Source of the DNA: Leptasterias polaris
Lineage: Eukaryota; Echinodermata; Asteroidea; Forcipulatida; Asteriidae
Assembly (NCBI GenBank): GCA_037783415.1
Contig: JAZGTN010000035.1
Location: forward strand, 1,426,001 to 1,490,000
Reading direction: 5' to 3'
DNA: 64,000 bases
Shown here: positions 10,240 to 23,600 of the stretch, piece after piece
How positions within the stretch are numbered: position 1 is the stretch's first letter
How the letters are laid out: each line of letters begins with the position of its first letter
Position numbers and translations under genes: made by a program
Notes under the pieces: generated by a model
Seen by the model: only the letters and a program-made list of their open reading frames with translations
What the model was told of the DNA's origin: nothing
The model's database searches: none

Positions 10240-13200
10240 GACATTTGTAAAGCGCCTAATGCAAAAGCCTCTAAGTGCATAAAGAGAAGAATAAAATATA
10301 CAAAGAGTGAAAGATACATTACAAGTAAGCAGATTACAAATAAGCAGCTTCAAACAAATGAGTTTTTTAACAGAGACTTAAAACAGTGTAAAGAACTAGC
10401 CTGGCGAATATGCACAGGAAGACTATTCCAAAGAAATGGAGCAGCGTAAGAAAATGATCTTTGACCGTAAAAAATGGAAGAATGAAATAGAGGATGCAGT
10501 CAGTTGAAATAGTGTTCAATATTTATGTATCGCCTTGCCTTGATGCAGTGGCATAACCAGAAGGGAGGCAGGGGGGAGGTCTAATGCTCAGAAGCCTTGC
10601 CCCCCCCCCCCCCCCCCCCCCCCCGGACCCCTGTAGCCCCTCCCCCAAATGAGATCGAAAAAAAGTTCAAATGAATGGTTCGATACATTAATTAGCCCAC
10701 CCCCCAAAAATGTCTTTGCCCCCCCCCCCCCAAATATACAATGTCTGGTTACACCACCGATGGTTGGTTTATGGCTACATATTACAATGTTAACATATTA
10801 ATGAACCTACTAATTACACTTTTTTTAAACTACAGGGTAGCGGCTTTGCACGTGGTTTCATAGCGGACTTGAAACGGCGACTCCCACACTACCTGAGCGA
10901 TTTTCGCGACGGCATCGTCGGGCACAGGTCAATTCACAAACTCATCTCCACGACACTCTTCCTGTATTTCGCTTGCCTCCTGCCTTCCATAGCATTTGGT
11001 GTTCTCAACGACAAGAACACCCATGGAGAAATAGGTAGGACAGTCTTAATGTAAAATAAATAGTAATAACGATTATTTGTAATCCGGAGTAAGTTCTAAA
11101 TTTTGTTGTAACGATTTCACTTGGTGATTCCCAAAGAATCAGCATAAACATATAACAAGAGAAGGTAGGGTACAACTGTAGTCACAAATAGATTGAGTCA
11201 CAATTGTTTAAATTGAAAGCTTACTAGGAAGTAGTACAAAATCCTCAGTAATTTGTTTTAAACAAATTCCCATAGAATCAGTTTAAAAGTCCTTGTACTG
11301 TGCATTTTTTGTTGTTGGAGTAAATATTGTGCAATAGATTTTTTTAAAATTGAAAGCTCACCTGGAATTGCCACAAAATCCTCAACAAATTGTATTTTGA
11401 ATCCGATCTTATCAGGAATGCGACTTCCTGGCTAATGAGCTGATGTCCCCTTCCCATTCCTTTAGTGTCGTAGGAGAACTGAAAAATACTTTACAGTTTC
11501 TGGGCTTGATGTCACTAAGCACTAAAGGTCATCTTAAGATGGGTTGTCAATATTGCCATGGTGTTTTGTGTCGTGGCATCACACTTTGCTTAGTGAACAT
11601 TTGGGCTAGAGTGAAAAGCCATGCACAAACACATTGTTTTTAATGTTTTTCAGATACAGTTTCCTCGAATATGACTTTATTTCAGATGGAAATATTCCAC
11701 AGAAAAAACTGTTCTGCTATGAACTTCAGAAATCAGTTAGCTTGTAGACTAAAATTAAACTAAAATGAGTTGTCAATATTGCCGCGGTGATTTGTATTTG
11801 TTTAGCAAATAAGATTGATACACATTTAAGATTGATCTCTTTGTGATATCGGCCCTTGCTCTATGGTAGTGCCCTCTTTTGGTATGACAAAGTGGAAACT
11901 GTTTTTTGGCTTTGCGCATGGGAAGCCAAAGCCGAAATCTGGTCTGAAATGCCTCTGGCACACCATCACTTTAAAACAAAGAAACGCCTGCAGGCATTTT
12001 TCCCTTGTGCGAAGATTGAACTTCAGAAGAATATGCCTCTTATTATAATCAGAGAAAATTACAAATATTTAAGAAAGACTCATTGGAAAAAAAGTTATCA
12101 GAGATTTACCCTATAATGCACTCATTATTAGCTAAATCACGGCTCTTAAGTGGTAATTAATAACCACATAGTAGGTGAAGCTAAATGGCAGTTTGTTCCG
12201 AGCAGTTCATGCATACAGTGCCATTTTCCCTGTAGAAATGCTTCCCCCCCGTAATTTATGGCCGACGAAGTTATGGTCAATGAACCTACGAGTATTAATG
12301 AAACGTCAACGGTTGTTAAAAATTCATGGTATATATGGTGAAGAGGCGGGGAGGTCACACAGCCAGCCTTCAACAAATATCTGTCTCGTGGAATATTCAT
12401 CGAGATGATGAGAGTTTTTAAGCTGTTAAAGGTGCCCAACATTGGTAAGACTGGAAATAATTTGTTCACAGATTTGCAAATATACTACACAGTTTAAAGA
12501 TGACAAAATAGAATTAGCTGTTGCAAACTGCTTACCGACCAAAAGGACCTATGGTATAAATGCAAATAATAGTGAATCAAGGCCCGACGTTTCGACCCAA
12601 GCAGAGTTTTCTCAAAGGCTAAATGACATCACAACATGCATAAACAGGTATACAAGTGTAACAGAAGCAGTTAACAATTTTTTGGCACAGTTTAAAGATG
12701 GTCAGAGTAGTGGAAAATTTCCCTTGAAATATTTTTGCTTGAAATGATATTGTTTTTGAGAATTGAGTAAAACAATTAGTTTTGATCTTGCGAGTCCAAA
12801 ACCTGATATTTGAAAGCGTAATGTGTTTTTTTTCTTCCTCACTATAATTTCTTATGATGAACAATTGAGCTTAAATTTCACAGGTTTTGCTATTTGAGCC
12901 TGTGACCTCCGGATTTATGTGCTAGCGCTCTATCGCTTATTTGTAGCCATGGGAGAAGCAGTTTGCCGCAAAGTAATTTTTCTTGAATGTAAACTTAAAC
13001 CAGGTCCCCTACCAAACAACATGCAGAGTTTGAAAGTGTATAAAATGATAATAATAATAGTAATAATAATAATGACAACTTTTAAAATGTCCATCCATGA
13101 AAACGTTCTCCTGCTTAACAGTATTAGAAAAACAAACAGTTTTAAAACCTTAGAGAAAATATAGATTAAAAGTTGATTATAGACAGTTAATGGTACACTA

Positions 13201-16200
13201 AAATATCAAATCAATAAAAACAGTAAAGGCACGAAGACAATTGGGTACTATGCCAGCAATCAATCCTGATCAGTCAGAATTTTAGGACAATAATGAAAAC
13301 CGGTAAAATCCAACTCTATCTTCCACACACTGGTGTGCATCCCATCTGATACTCTGCACGTGTACAAACCGTCCACCATTCTAATATATCCACCTTGATC
13401 TTACACTCAAGTGTTTTCCTGTGCGTCAGCTTCTTCCGGTTGGAGAGATGAAAATAACAGGGGGGGAAAAAACGGAGACGAGAAAAGGAACTTAAAAGAA
13501 GAGAGAGAGAGAGAAAGCTAAAAAAAAAAAAAAAAAAAAAAATTAAAACGACAGTGAGATTGGTTTACTGATTTTTACATAGCCGAATGAGCAAAACAAA
13601 CGACGGTGTGATCAGAAGATGTCAAGAAGTGAAATTGATTGCGGGTGATCACATTTTAACTTGAAGTGTTTGTTTTGTCTTGGTTTTCATTTTGCTTTCA
13701 GACAATTTTCCGGCTTTGTCATGTGACCGGGATTGCCTGTGAGTTCACATTTACAGTGTGAAAAAGAGGAAACCCGGTTATTGTCAGTTTTCTCCGAATT
13801 TACTGTGACATTCATGTTTTGGGGATTGAAGAAGCGTTATATTTACTTTTTTTTAAACGATGGAAATTAACAAACTATATTTTTGAAACCAACATACGGG
13901 ATGCAAATCTCTGCTATTCTGGGTTCAATAAAAAAAAGGACAGGTAGTATTTTATGTTTGTTCTACAGGCCATTGAGTTCAGCTTTTTGTTTGTTTTTAA
14001 ATTTTCTTTTTATAACAAATTATTCATGACATGATTGATTGAGTTATGAAAACCCTGTTGTTCCATTTGTAAGTATTTTTTTTTCTTCTCTCTCATGGTT
14101 TTATGGTGATAGAAGTAAAGCCACAAAAAATGTATAACTAACCTAATCGTATTATAAGGCCTAACTGTGTAGGTGAAAAAATAGGAAGGAATCAAAATAG
14201 TAATAAAATCCAGAAAAACAAGCCCACACACTCCGAGTTCATTGCAAGTTAGAGAGATTTGTATATGAATGGAAAAATATTAAAGTCTGAGTGACTTGTT
14301 TGTCATCTGCCAGTGACTTGTATGACATGACATTTAGGTTTTTCCCCCCCTGCATTTCAGGAGTGTGGGGAGATAAAATGTCACCGGATTTATCTCATTG
14401 TTTAGAGTTTTTTCCCCCAGGGTATAGATCAAGATGCCCTTTTGTATTTGAGTTAGGCTTGGCAACAATGACCCAACAACAAAGAAAGTATCACGTTTCT
14501 TGTCTCAGTGGGCATGACCTCAAGTATTTTCATCTTTTTTTCTATTTTCTCTTTTATTTCAAGGAAAATTTGTCCTAAGGAAAAATGTATTTTGATATTT
14601 TGATGATTTTTTCAAACAGGAACTTACTTGTATTTTTGTTCTATTAAAATATTTTTTAGTGGAGTCTGGGCAAGGTAGACTTTTTTGACAACAGTCAGTT
14701 GTTAAAGGTACCGTATTATACTGGATTGGCAGAGCTGACAAAATAGTCGCGGAAAGTGTTCATGTTTTATTGCCATACATGAAATAACAAACCTGTAACA
14801 ATTTGGGCTTAGTCCATTGTGTGAGTCAGGAGAAAATAGTGAAAAACAATGCACATTTTCCAGCATGTAATACACATTATCCTTAGTTTTGGTTGCAACA
14901 ACTGAAACACTTAACCTGTCGTTTGTCAGGAAACATTCAATGCACTCATAAACAATGTGTAAATAAACAATTGCCAAAGACACAAGCTACCTCCCGCGGT
15001 TGTAATGCAATTCTACCAAGAATAAATCCAATTTGGTTACATCAACCAACTACTGCATCACAACGGTTTAACGTCATCATTTCCCTGATGTTATACTAGA
15101 GCAAGCCTCTCTCAGGTTCACAGAAGAATTATTGCACCCCCCCCACATATCCCCTCTCAAACACACACACACAAAATCAACTTCATAACTGTCTTCAGAC
15201 AAGGGGAAAAAAATGTGGCAACGTTATTGATCCGTGTGACGCAATCCAAGCAACTCTCTCGCATCATCAGCATGTTGAATCTTGCTGGGAGGGGTGAGAG
15301 AATAATCTAATAAGAGGCTTTTATTTTCTTTCGCACAATGACGTCACCTGTGAAACTTCTGTCGATTTTCCGCACGCTGAGGATTCGAAGGCCTTTGATT
15401 GATTGTTTATATTTTGTTTGGTTTTCGGTTGTTGTTTTTTAAACCTCTACCCACCTGAGAAACGTCCGCAAATTTTCAGGGTGTCACTGGAATTACTTTT
15501 CTCTGAATGACATCGGATCTGATGGAAAAACAGATGCGAACTTAATTTGTTTCAAGTGGCTTTCTAATTGAGGAAAATTGGAGACATAGACGGGGAGCAT
15601 TCCCGGCCAAGTTTACTCGTCTCATGGGATTTCTGGCATGACTTGTTTCAGGAAATCTTGGATATGACATTTGGTGTCTTTCATCCTTAAAGATGAAGAC
15701 TTCCTGATGGACTTTTGCATATCACTTTTTTGGATACTCTCTTTAATTATCATATTTTTATTTCTGTTGGCTGGCCAGGGGGTATCAAGGGCGTAGTGAC
15801 CAGAGCAGTAAAGAGGGTTGTGACACCCCTGCCCTCCAAATTTTTTTTATCAGTCTGCGTCTTGAGACTCATTCAACAAATGATGCACCAAATCAAGTAG
15901 AAACATGGGAATCCATAATAATAGTCTGTCATTGAATAAAATTATGTCTGTGGATATTACAATGTGATATTTGTTCATGAGATTGCTTGGGAAAGTAGGT
16001 TGGTTGCAAATACCGCCTTGTGTGACTTGGCTCCAAAGTACCAAGAATTTCTTCGCAACAAAAAGTTGCTCTTAAGGACAGGTTCAGTAACTATTGAACA
16101 ATGTAAGTTTTGTTTGTTTACATGATTTTCCCAACAAGGGAACTCAAAAAGGCTCACCCATAAAGGGATATTATTATATAAGCCCCAAGCTGGCAACAGC

Positions 16201-19200
16201 CAATCTCTCTCATACAAGCATTGGTTTAACGTCTATGTCCATGAATTGCACAAATCAATAAATTGTGATTCAGTAACTAGACAATAATACCTATATTACT
16301 CATTGTGACATCGAACCCACAACCTTGTGATTGCAAGTCCTGCAGTCTAATCACTTGAACAGGGTTAAAATCTGAATTCTCACTCTCACACTTAGTTAAT
16401 ACAAATCCTCTTGAGAAAATAATTTGGTTTGAAATACTAGGAAAGATTAAGAAATAGCATTTGAAGACCCTCCAAAAAAACAACCTTGCTTATTGTGGTT
16501 GCCACAATTGAAATGCCCGATATGAATGAATAAAATCCCTGACAAATCATAAACTGTTTTTCAAATGTTTTCACTAAATTGTTACGACCGAATGTAATTG
16601 AAAGTTCACCAAGAACAAAACAAAAAAACAATTCACCTGACGTCATCATCACAATAATCTTGGCTGCACCATTTTGGGAGACAATGACCAAGTGTGTTAC
16701 ACAATATAGTGCACAATTTACACGTGCAATTTTATTTCCGAAGCAACGAGCGTGCCGGGCAGACAGCAGCCATTGTTATGTTGGTGCAAGTGGTCAATAG
16801 TGTTTCTTTTCATTGAAACCAGAGTGTGGGAATAAATTTTCTCTTCAAACAAAATAGCAACGATGCACTTTGCAATTTGATTTCCGAAACAATGAGCGAG
16901 CCGGGCAGAGAGAAGCGGTTGTTATGTTGGTACAAGTTGTCAATAGCGTTTTTTTCTTTGAAACCAGAGTGTGGGAATAAATTTTCTCTTCAAACAAAAA
17001 AACCAAACAACGATGCACTTTCCCTCTATTAAAAGATAACATTTGCAGACAATTTTGTGTTTCTCCTCTGTATATAAATGCATGTCATGATGGTGGGCTA
17101 GTAGCCACGATGACATAGCATTGTCGTCATACTGTAGCTATCGTATACTGAATCAATAAAAAGCACAAGACATGCCAATGTCTGCAGGGTTAACTTCTTC
17201 GTAGTAGGTTATGCACATACAAGCCCCTTTCCCACTAGAGGAATGTCCCTAGAATTTCCAAGTCATGTGGTTGATCTTTTAACACTTAGATTGCCTACCC
17301 TGGCAACATCCTGGGAATTAGTGATGTCCCGGGAAACAGCTACCCCAGTTTGGGAGTAGAATTAAAGGTAGGGTCATAAATAAATGAATAAATGAAAGAA
17401 TAAATTGGTAAATATACTCCATAAAAAAAAATGACCATAAAAACTTGCTTGGTGCGAACCACTTGCCACTGTTGAAAGTATGTGCCTTAACCATTTTGAG
17501 AAAGGATACCTTCGAAGTAATGGTTTAGATAGTTGTTCACCTGAAAACAATTAATCTCTTGAGGGTTGGTGTAATTTTTGGCAAATAAGTGGCCAATTTA
17601 AACATTGCGTTATTCTATTACGCGCAAAATTAAAAGCTGCTCAATGCAATCAATCAATTTCACTTTATGGTTAAAAGCAATTGTTCTTTGTTGACAGGCT
17701 TTTAAATAGTTCAATCTAACAGCTTTTCACTTGAACAGCATTCCAATTTGTGACAGCTTTTCACTGAGGTATGTAGGTGTGCCTACTCCCCTGAATTGAA
17801 TGCCGATTTTGCATGGCTAAAAATAACGCCTTATAGGTGTTTTTCAATGTAATGCTGTATATATTTACATGGCTTAAAGTGAACTTGAATGATGGTTTAA
17901 ACTGAAGAGGCAAAATCGCTTTAGAACAAATCCATAAAGGTGAATTAGACTGTTTTTTCTGAAAATGACAGGGAGAATCTGTGTTTGTCACCATTAACCC
18001 AGCATTTAAATAAGTATTACATTTATATGACATTGAATGACATTTTCACCGTTTTGTTCATGTTTTTTTATCTTTTTTTGAAGTGTGGGAATGATTAAGT
18101 CTTCTAAAAATCAAAGATGTGATTTACTTTTACAGCAGTTGTTCCAGAAATAAATGATAATGAAATTAAAATTGAATGGGGATCATCATTGATTAATTCA
18201 ATTTGATTTATAATTTGAATATAATATTTATTTATTTTTCAAATTGGCAGAAAATTTTATCTAGCGTCTTTAAATTGATGTAATTATTGCATTGGGGATA
18301 AAAGAATAATTATAATAATCAAAACTATTTTTTACAGAGCGCTTTAGCTACGGGTGTCTCAAAGTGCTTTTCATTATTTATTTCCATGGTTTTTGAAGTT
18401 TCTGAATTATGAGACCCATTTAAGCTGCACCTTGTAAGGGTTTACAAAGTGCTGTGGTGTATTCAGTGGCCACTCCCAGACCAAGGCAAACCACCTCCCC
18501 TTAGCGATAAGTGTAACCGGGTTCTTATACGGGCATTACACACAACACATGAGACCAATGGTTTTACGTCCCAGCTGAATTACGTACTAATAATGGTTAA
18601 GTCTCTTGCTTAAGAACGGGCAGACCTGGACTCGAACCCACACTCTGCTGATTTAAAAGAATAGTATTGTATAGTCGGTTGTCAACTTTGCTCTCTTTTT
18701 TTAACGCACTGTCACACTTTATTGTCTGGTATTTCTTATTGACAATGTCTGTGTTCTTGTTATTTGTTTGTCATTCCAGATGTGAGAAAGGTGATTGTGT
18801 CTCAGACTTTAGGAGGGTTATTCTTTGCTCTGTTTGGCGGTCAACCTCTCATTGTCATGCTGACCACGGCACCCTTAGCAATCTACATCAAAAGTAAGTA
18901 CATCTTTCTATCTAATGTGATTCTTGAATAAGTGAATAAAAGAGTAGGCGACGTGGTCTTAAATAAGGGAATACAAGAGTGGGACAAGGTCATGAATATT
19001 TTTGAACATTCAAGATTGAATCACCTGTCTTTTTTTCCCACTCATAAATACCCCTTTCATAAAAATTGGAAAATCTGTAAATTCAATTCAAATCTGTAAA
19101 TTTTCAATTCCTGTCCTGCAAAGGGTAAAATATGCATGTGATGCTCAACGGTTCTGCGGACATGCACTGATAGATTGTACATTGAGTACCGATATGTATT

Positions 19201-20657
19201 GATTTTGTAAGGCGTAAATTGGGGCGTGCGTAGGCTTGCACGCCACACATATGTTTACACACTCATCACCATGTTTATATCACACGTTTAAACATGGGCA
19301 CATGATCTTCTCTCGACCAATCAGAATGGATAAACTGTCCAGGGTATTTATGAATGGCCACTAGGTTGAGGTCCTTTATTGCCTGACCACGACCCTGCAA
19401 AGTTTTAACGGCCGTTTAAGACCGAGTCACCACTCTATTATTTCCATTTATTAATATCTTTCCTTTGAAAACAGTACATCAAAAAACCTTTAAAAGTTGA
19501 GAACAAATCTGACAGTTTAGCCTCAGCTCGCCTCAATATATCGCATGTTTAAACATGGCCACATGATCTCCTCTCGACCAATCAGAATGGATGTATTGTC
19601 CCAGGTATTTATGAATGGAATTTCAAAGCTCAGTTTCCACCAGTCCTTTTTTCGATTCAGATCGGCTAAGCCTTGTCAGAATGGAACGCTCTGGCGGAAT
19701 CACACTCACCATTGTGACTGCCATCAACTGTCACACAGCAAAAGCCCCCAGTTTTAACGTGGAGAACTCTCCAAACAGGGTGCTCCATCAAGGGCAGAAT
19801 CAACATTTACATACATGAAGAAACCCGCTGACCCCCACTCCCCTCCGGTTGTACCCTGTGTACTGCTGTAAAAATGTTGACAATCATGCACGGCCCCTCT
19901 TACCTTTCTCTTTAGGCGGTGCATAAAGACGAGGTAGAGGGCCTGTGGGCTGTTTCTATGCTTAAAACAACACACTGTACATTGTTGATCGATGGTGAAT
20001 ATTTGATTATAAGCTACCTGATGGGAAGTGTTTGTTCAACGATCCTTGGTTTCGGAAACACGAGACCCTGGCCTCTCCCGTACCCTGGCAAATTATTTGG
20101 AAGTGTCTTAATGTGTGTCATGTTGTCCCCCTACTCGCTACTTTCTGGCGTTAATCTTATAATAGTTAAGGTTAGGGGGTTCGGGGCTCCATGGGGGTGG
20201 AGCTATAGCTGCACAAGTCATCTGCTCAGTTACTAAAGAAAAAAACTAAGAGACAAAGTGCCACTGGGTGGCCATTATTCCGTACATTACATCTTGTGTT
20301 TATAGTTATTTCTTATTGCCACACAGGCTTCTTTGACCAAAGATATTGATGCAACTGTATGAAGTGCCAGCGCAATGCGAAATAAAACCTGCGCGCAACA
20401 CAAACATGAGCATTATACGCATTCCGTTAACTGGTACAGGAAATACCAAAATTACCACAAATAAACTGGTCTGCCATATTTTTTTTCCTCCCAATAACAA
20501 TTTGCATGAATTTCATAAAAAAAGGTTTTGCATATTTGGAGCTTTTAATTTTTTGCATTCTTAATCTTAGTGATGGCTTTCTAAATTATTGCTAGGCATT
20601 GATTTACACTATATGAGTAAGACATATTGTGATTTTTATATTTTTTATTTATTTATT

Positions 20658-20694
<37 letters not shown>

Positions 20695-23600
20695 CCTTTT
20701 TTTTTTTCTTTTTTTTTCTTTTCTAAAAGCTTTTTATGTTTGAGATATTTTGTTATTATAAGTGATATGAAATCACTCCATAGGACCAAAAGAGTTTAAT
20801 TTTAATGACATCTTTTCAAAGAATCTTTCACAGCGTTCCTATAAACCCTCACAAGATTGTATTTCTACATTGGAAAATTCCAAGTTCCAGAAATAAGTTG
20901 ACGATTTCAAATAAGATAATAGATTTAGCAAACTGCTTACCAACCAAAAGGACCTATGGTATAAATGAAAACAAAAAGTTAATGGCCTGACGTTTCAACC
21001 TAATTAGCAGAGTCCTTTCTCGAAGCCTTCGAGAAAGACTTTGGTAGGGTCACAGCGTCAGGCCATTGACTTTTTTGTTTTTGTTTGAAACAAGCATAAC
21101 TCATGGTGTCTACTGGTATGCAGAGCTGAGTATATCAAATGCTAAAACGTCAGGTTATTATTTTTCAAAGTATGGCTTGAAATTGCATTCGGCGTTTGTG
21201 TGGCACAAAATGCCCTGTGTGTAATCTTCCATGCATCCATACGGGATGATACCCCGAGTGCTAATCGGCCTGAAGCGTTCGGGACGTCAGTCTCGGATTA
21301 ATAGAATTCGGATCGATCAAGATCCTGTCAGTCACCTTTGAATTGTCCACCGATACCTTCACCATACTCCCAAATTCAATTCAATGGATTATACGATTTA
21401 ACCCATACCCTCTGACCAAAGTCCATCAGTTGGAGGATTCATATACAAGTCAAAGAACAGCCAACCAGTCCTGACCCAGTTATGAAGCCTATTGTCCAGT
21501 ATCCACTTGTAAAATGACCCCCCCCCCCCCCCCCCCCCCCAGAGGGCAAACCCAATTCCATTCAGAGGATTATTTCTCCAGGGGGCGCCATCTCTAGAAA
21601 TCGGACCACGACCCCTATGATACGGTTGTTTCTCAGTTACCAGCATATAAGCACCATCTCTTGATTCAAGTCGGTAAAGTAATCAAATTAAACCCCCTCC
21701 CTCTACCCCCCAAGAAGGACGTTCCACACCCACCAATCCAATTAAGGCCGGCTGGGATTTGAGCTACAAAGAGAACACACGTGTTTGGGTACAAAAAAGA
21801 ACACGCGCATTGCCCGACCAGGTATGCAAATCAAACAAATGGCGCCACGCGTACAGGAACGTAATCAATGTCAGATTGTTGGAATAGAGTCTAAAAAAAG
21901 CCGCCGTAATCGAAACACTGCCAACAACAAAATTGATAGTATTGACTTTTTTTCCCCCCAGTTACAGTTTTATAGGCGTAGCTTCCTGTTCCAATTAAAT
22001 GAATAAGAAAGTCCTTGTGATTCGAAGGGCTGACTGTTGCATTCGTTTACTTAACGAGTCTGCAAAGATATCATCTCAGGAATTGACTATTGCAGGAATA
22101 GCTTGCAAGTCCTCCTTTTTCCTGTGGAAAATAATCCCGCCCTGGCATAACACCAGTGCCATGTTTTCATTATAAATAATTGGTATTTTAAGCTAAACCC
22201 TAATCAAAATAATTGTCTTTTGACACAAATATATTTATTTATTTATTTATTTTTTGAATGAGATATCACCTAACATCACAAGGCCGGACAGCCACTTCAC
22301 TATATATATAGATAGTTAATAAAGGCCTACAGTAAGTCAGTCATTCCGTGCAACTTTCAGCAGAGGTGAATTCAAACACTAGCAATTCTGTCACGAAATC
22401 TTACATGATGAGACTAAGTTCAAATCGATTTAACCCTAAAATCCTGCAGTGGATGGGTGCATCGTCTGAGTTGTTTTTTTACCCAATACTCCATTTGATT
22501 TGTTGCAGTCATCTACAGTATCTGCGAGGACTTCAACTTGAGTTTCATGACCATGTACGCCCTGGTCGGTTTTTGGAATACATTCTTCTTGGTTTTGTAC
22601 TCGCTCTCTGATGCATCCCGCCTCATGAAATGGTCCACAAGGTAAAAGAGAAGTTTTTTCCCCTTGGCCAAATTTCTTGAAATTTCTTACTCCTAAGAAA
22701 AACTATAGTAAATTTACGGGTTCAACCATGTATAAAACTCTTTCAGGCATGTGAGACTTCCGCGGAAATCCGCCTTTTTTTATTTTCCCATTCCGCGTTT
22801 TTCTTGCGGGCTCTGTGTTTTTCTTGCGGCTCCGCCGTGTGAATGACCGGTCCGCGTTTTTTAAATATTTTTTAATCATCAAGCAGCAAGTAATTCTACT
22901 GCACAACACTAACACAGAGAAGGGGAACCTGGCATCAAGAATCACTTTAATTGCGATTTGATTTCAACACGTGAGTCGGGAACTCGACCCGGTAAAATGC
23001 TCCACGTTAGTCTTTGATTAAAGCCGTCGTTGTTCATTTTTCGTTAAGTGCGATGTCCCATTACACTAACCCATGTTGTCATCCCGTTCCACCAAGAGAG
23101 GGCGCTTTACTAAAAACTGTATTAAAAAGCCAACACCATGAGGCAAGACTAGGCGCACACGGACTTTAACGTGTGTGATGTGATGGACGCATCGCGCTTG
23201 TGGTGGAACATATTTCTAAGGAATATCACAAAAACATATTGAAAATGAGGACGAACAACACATTGTTACCAAGTAAGAATTGTGGCCTATGTTTCTGTTA
23301 ATTTTTTGTCTACGCTACAGTACAAAGCCCGTTATTCAGACTGTAGCGCTGGCTCAAAATCCGGACACGGATTTCACTTGCTAAAGTTTTCCGCGTTTTT
23401 TTCCGTGACCCGCTCACATGCCTGCTCTTTTGGGAGAAGCGTTGACTCTAAGGAGAACCGGTCAGTCTTGACATTTTAGAACATACTCTGCTCATCTTCA
23501 GAAGAAGTCGAGCAAAGTATACTCTTCAAAATGTCGAGACCACACCTATTCTTCTCAGCGTTTTATACATGGTATAACAGCATTTTATACATGGTATAAC

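Larger units (their letters stand above)
11035..18779. other. SLC4A11-like intron 3, contents
   Basis: 7.7 kb with repeat A fragments (11590-11765; 14710-14905), a CTAGCAGAG repeat (12515-12680), GA/poly-A (13497-13541), a 154-bp tandem duplication (16716-17020), and a SINE-like element (18300-18655). No exon that would be in phase between exons c and d was found, and c joins d directly in the family alignment. Confidence 0.6.
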
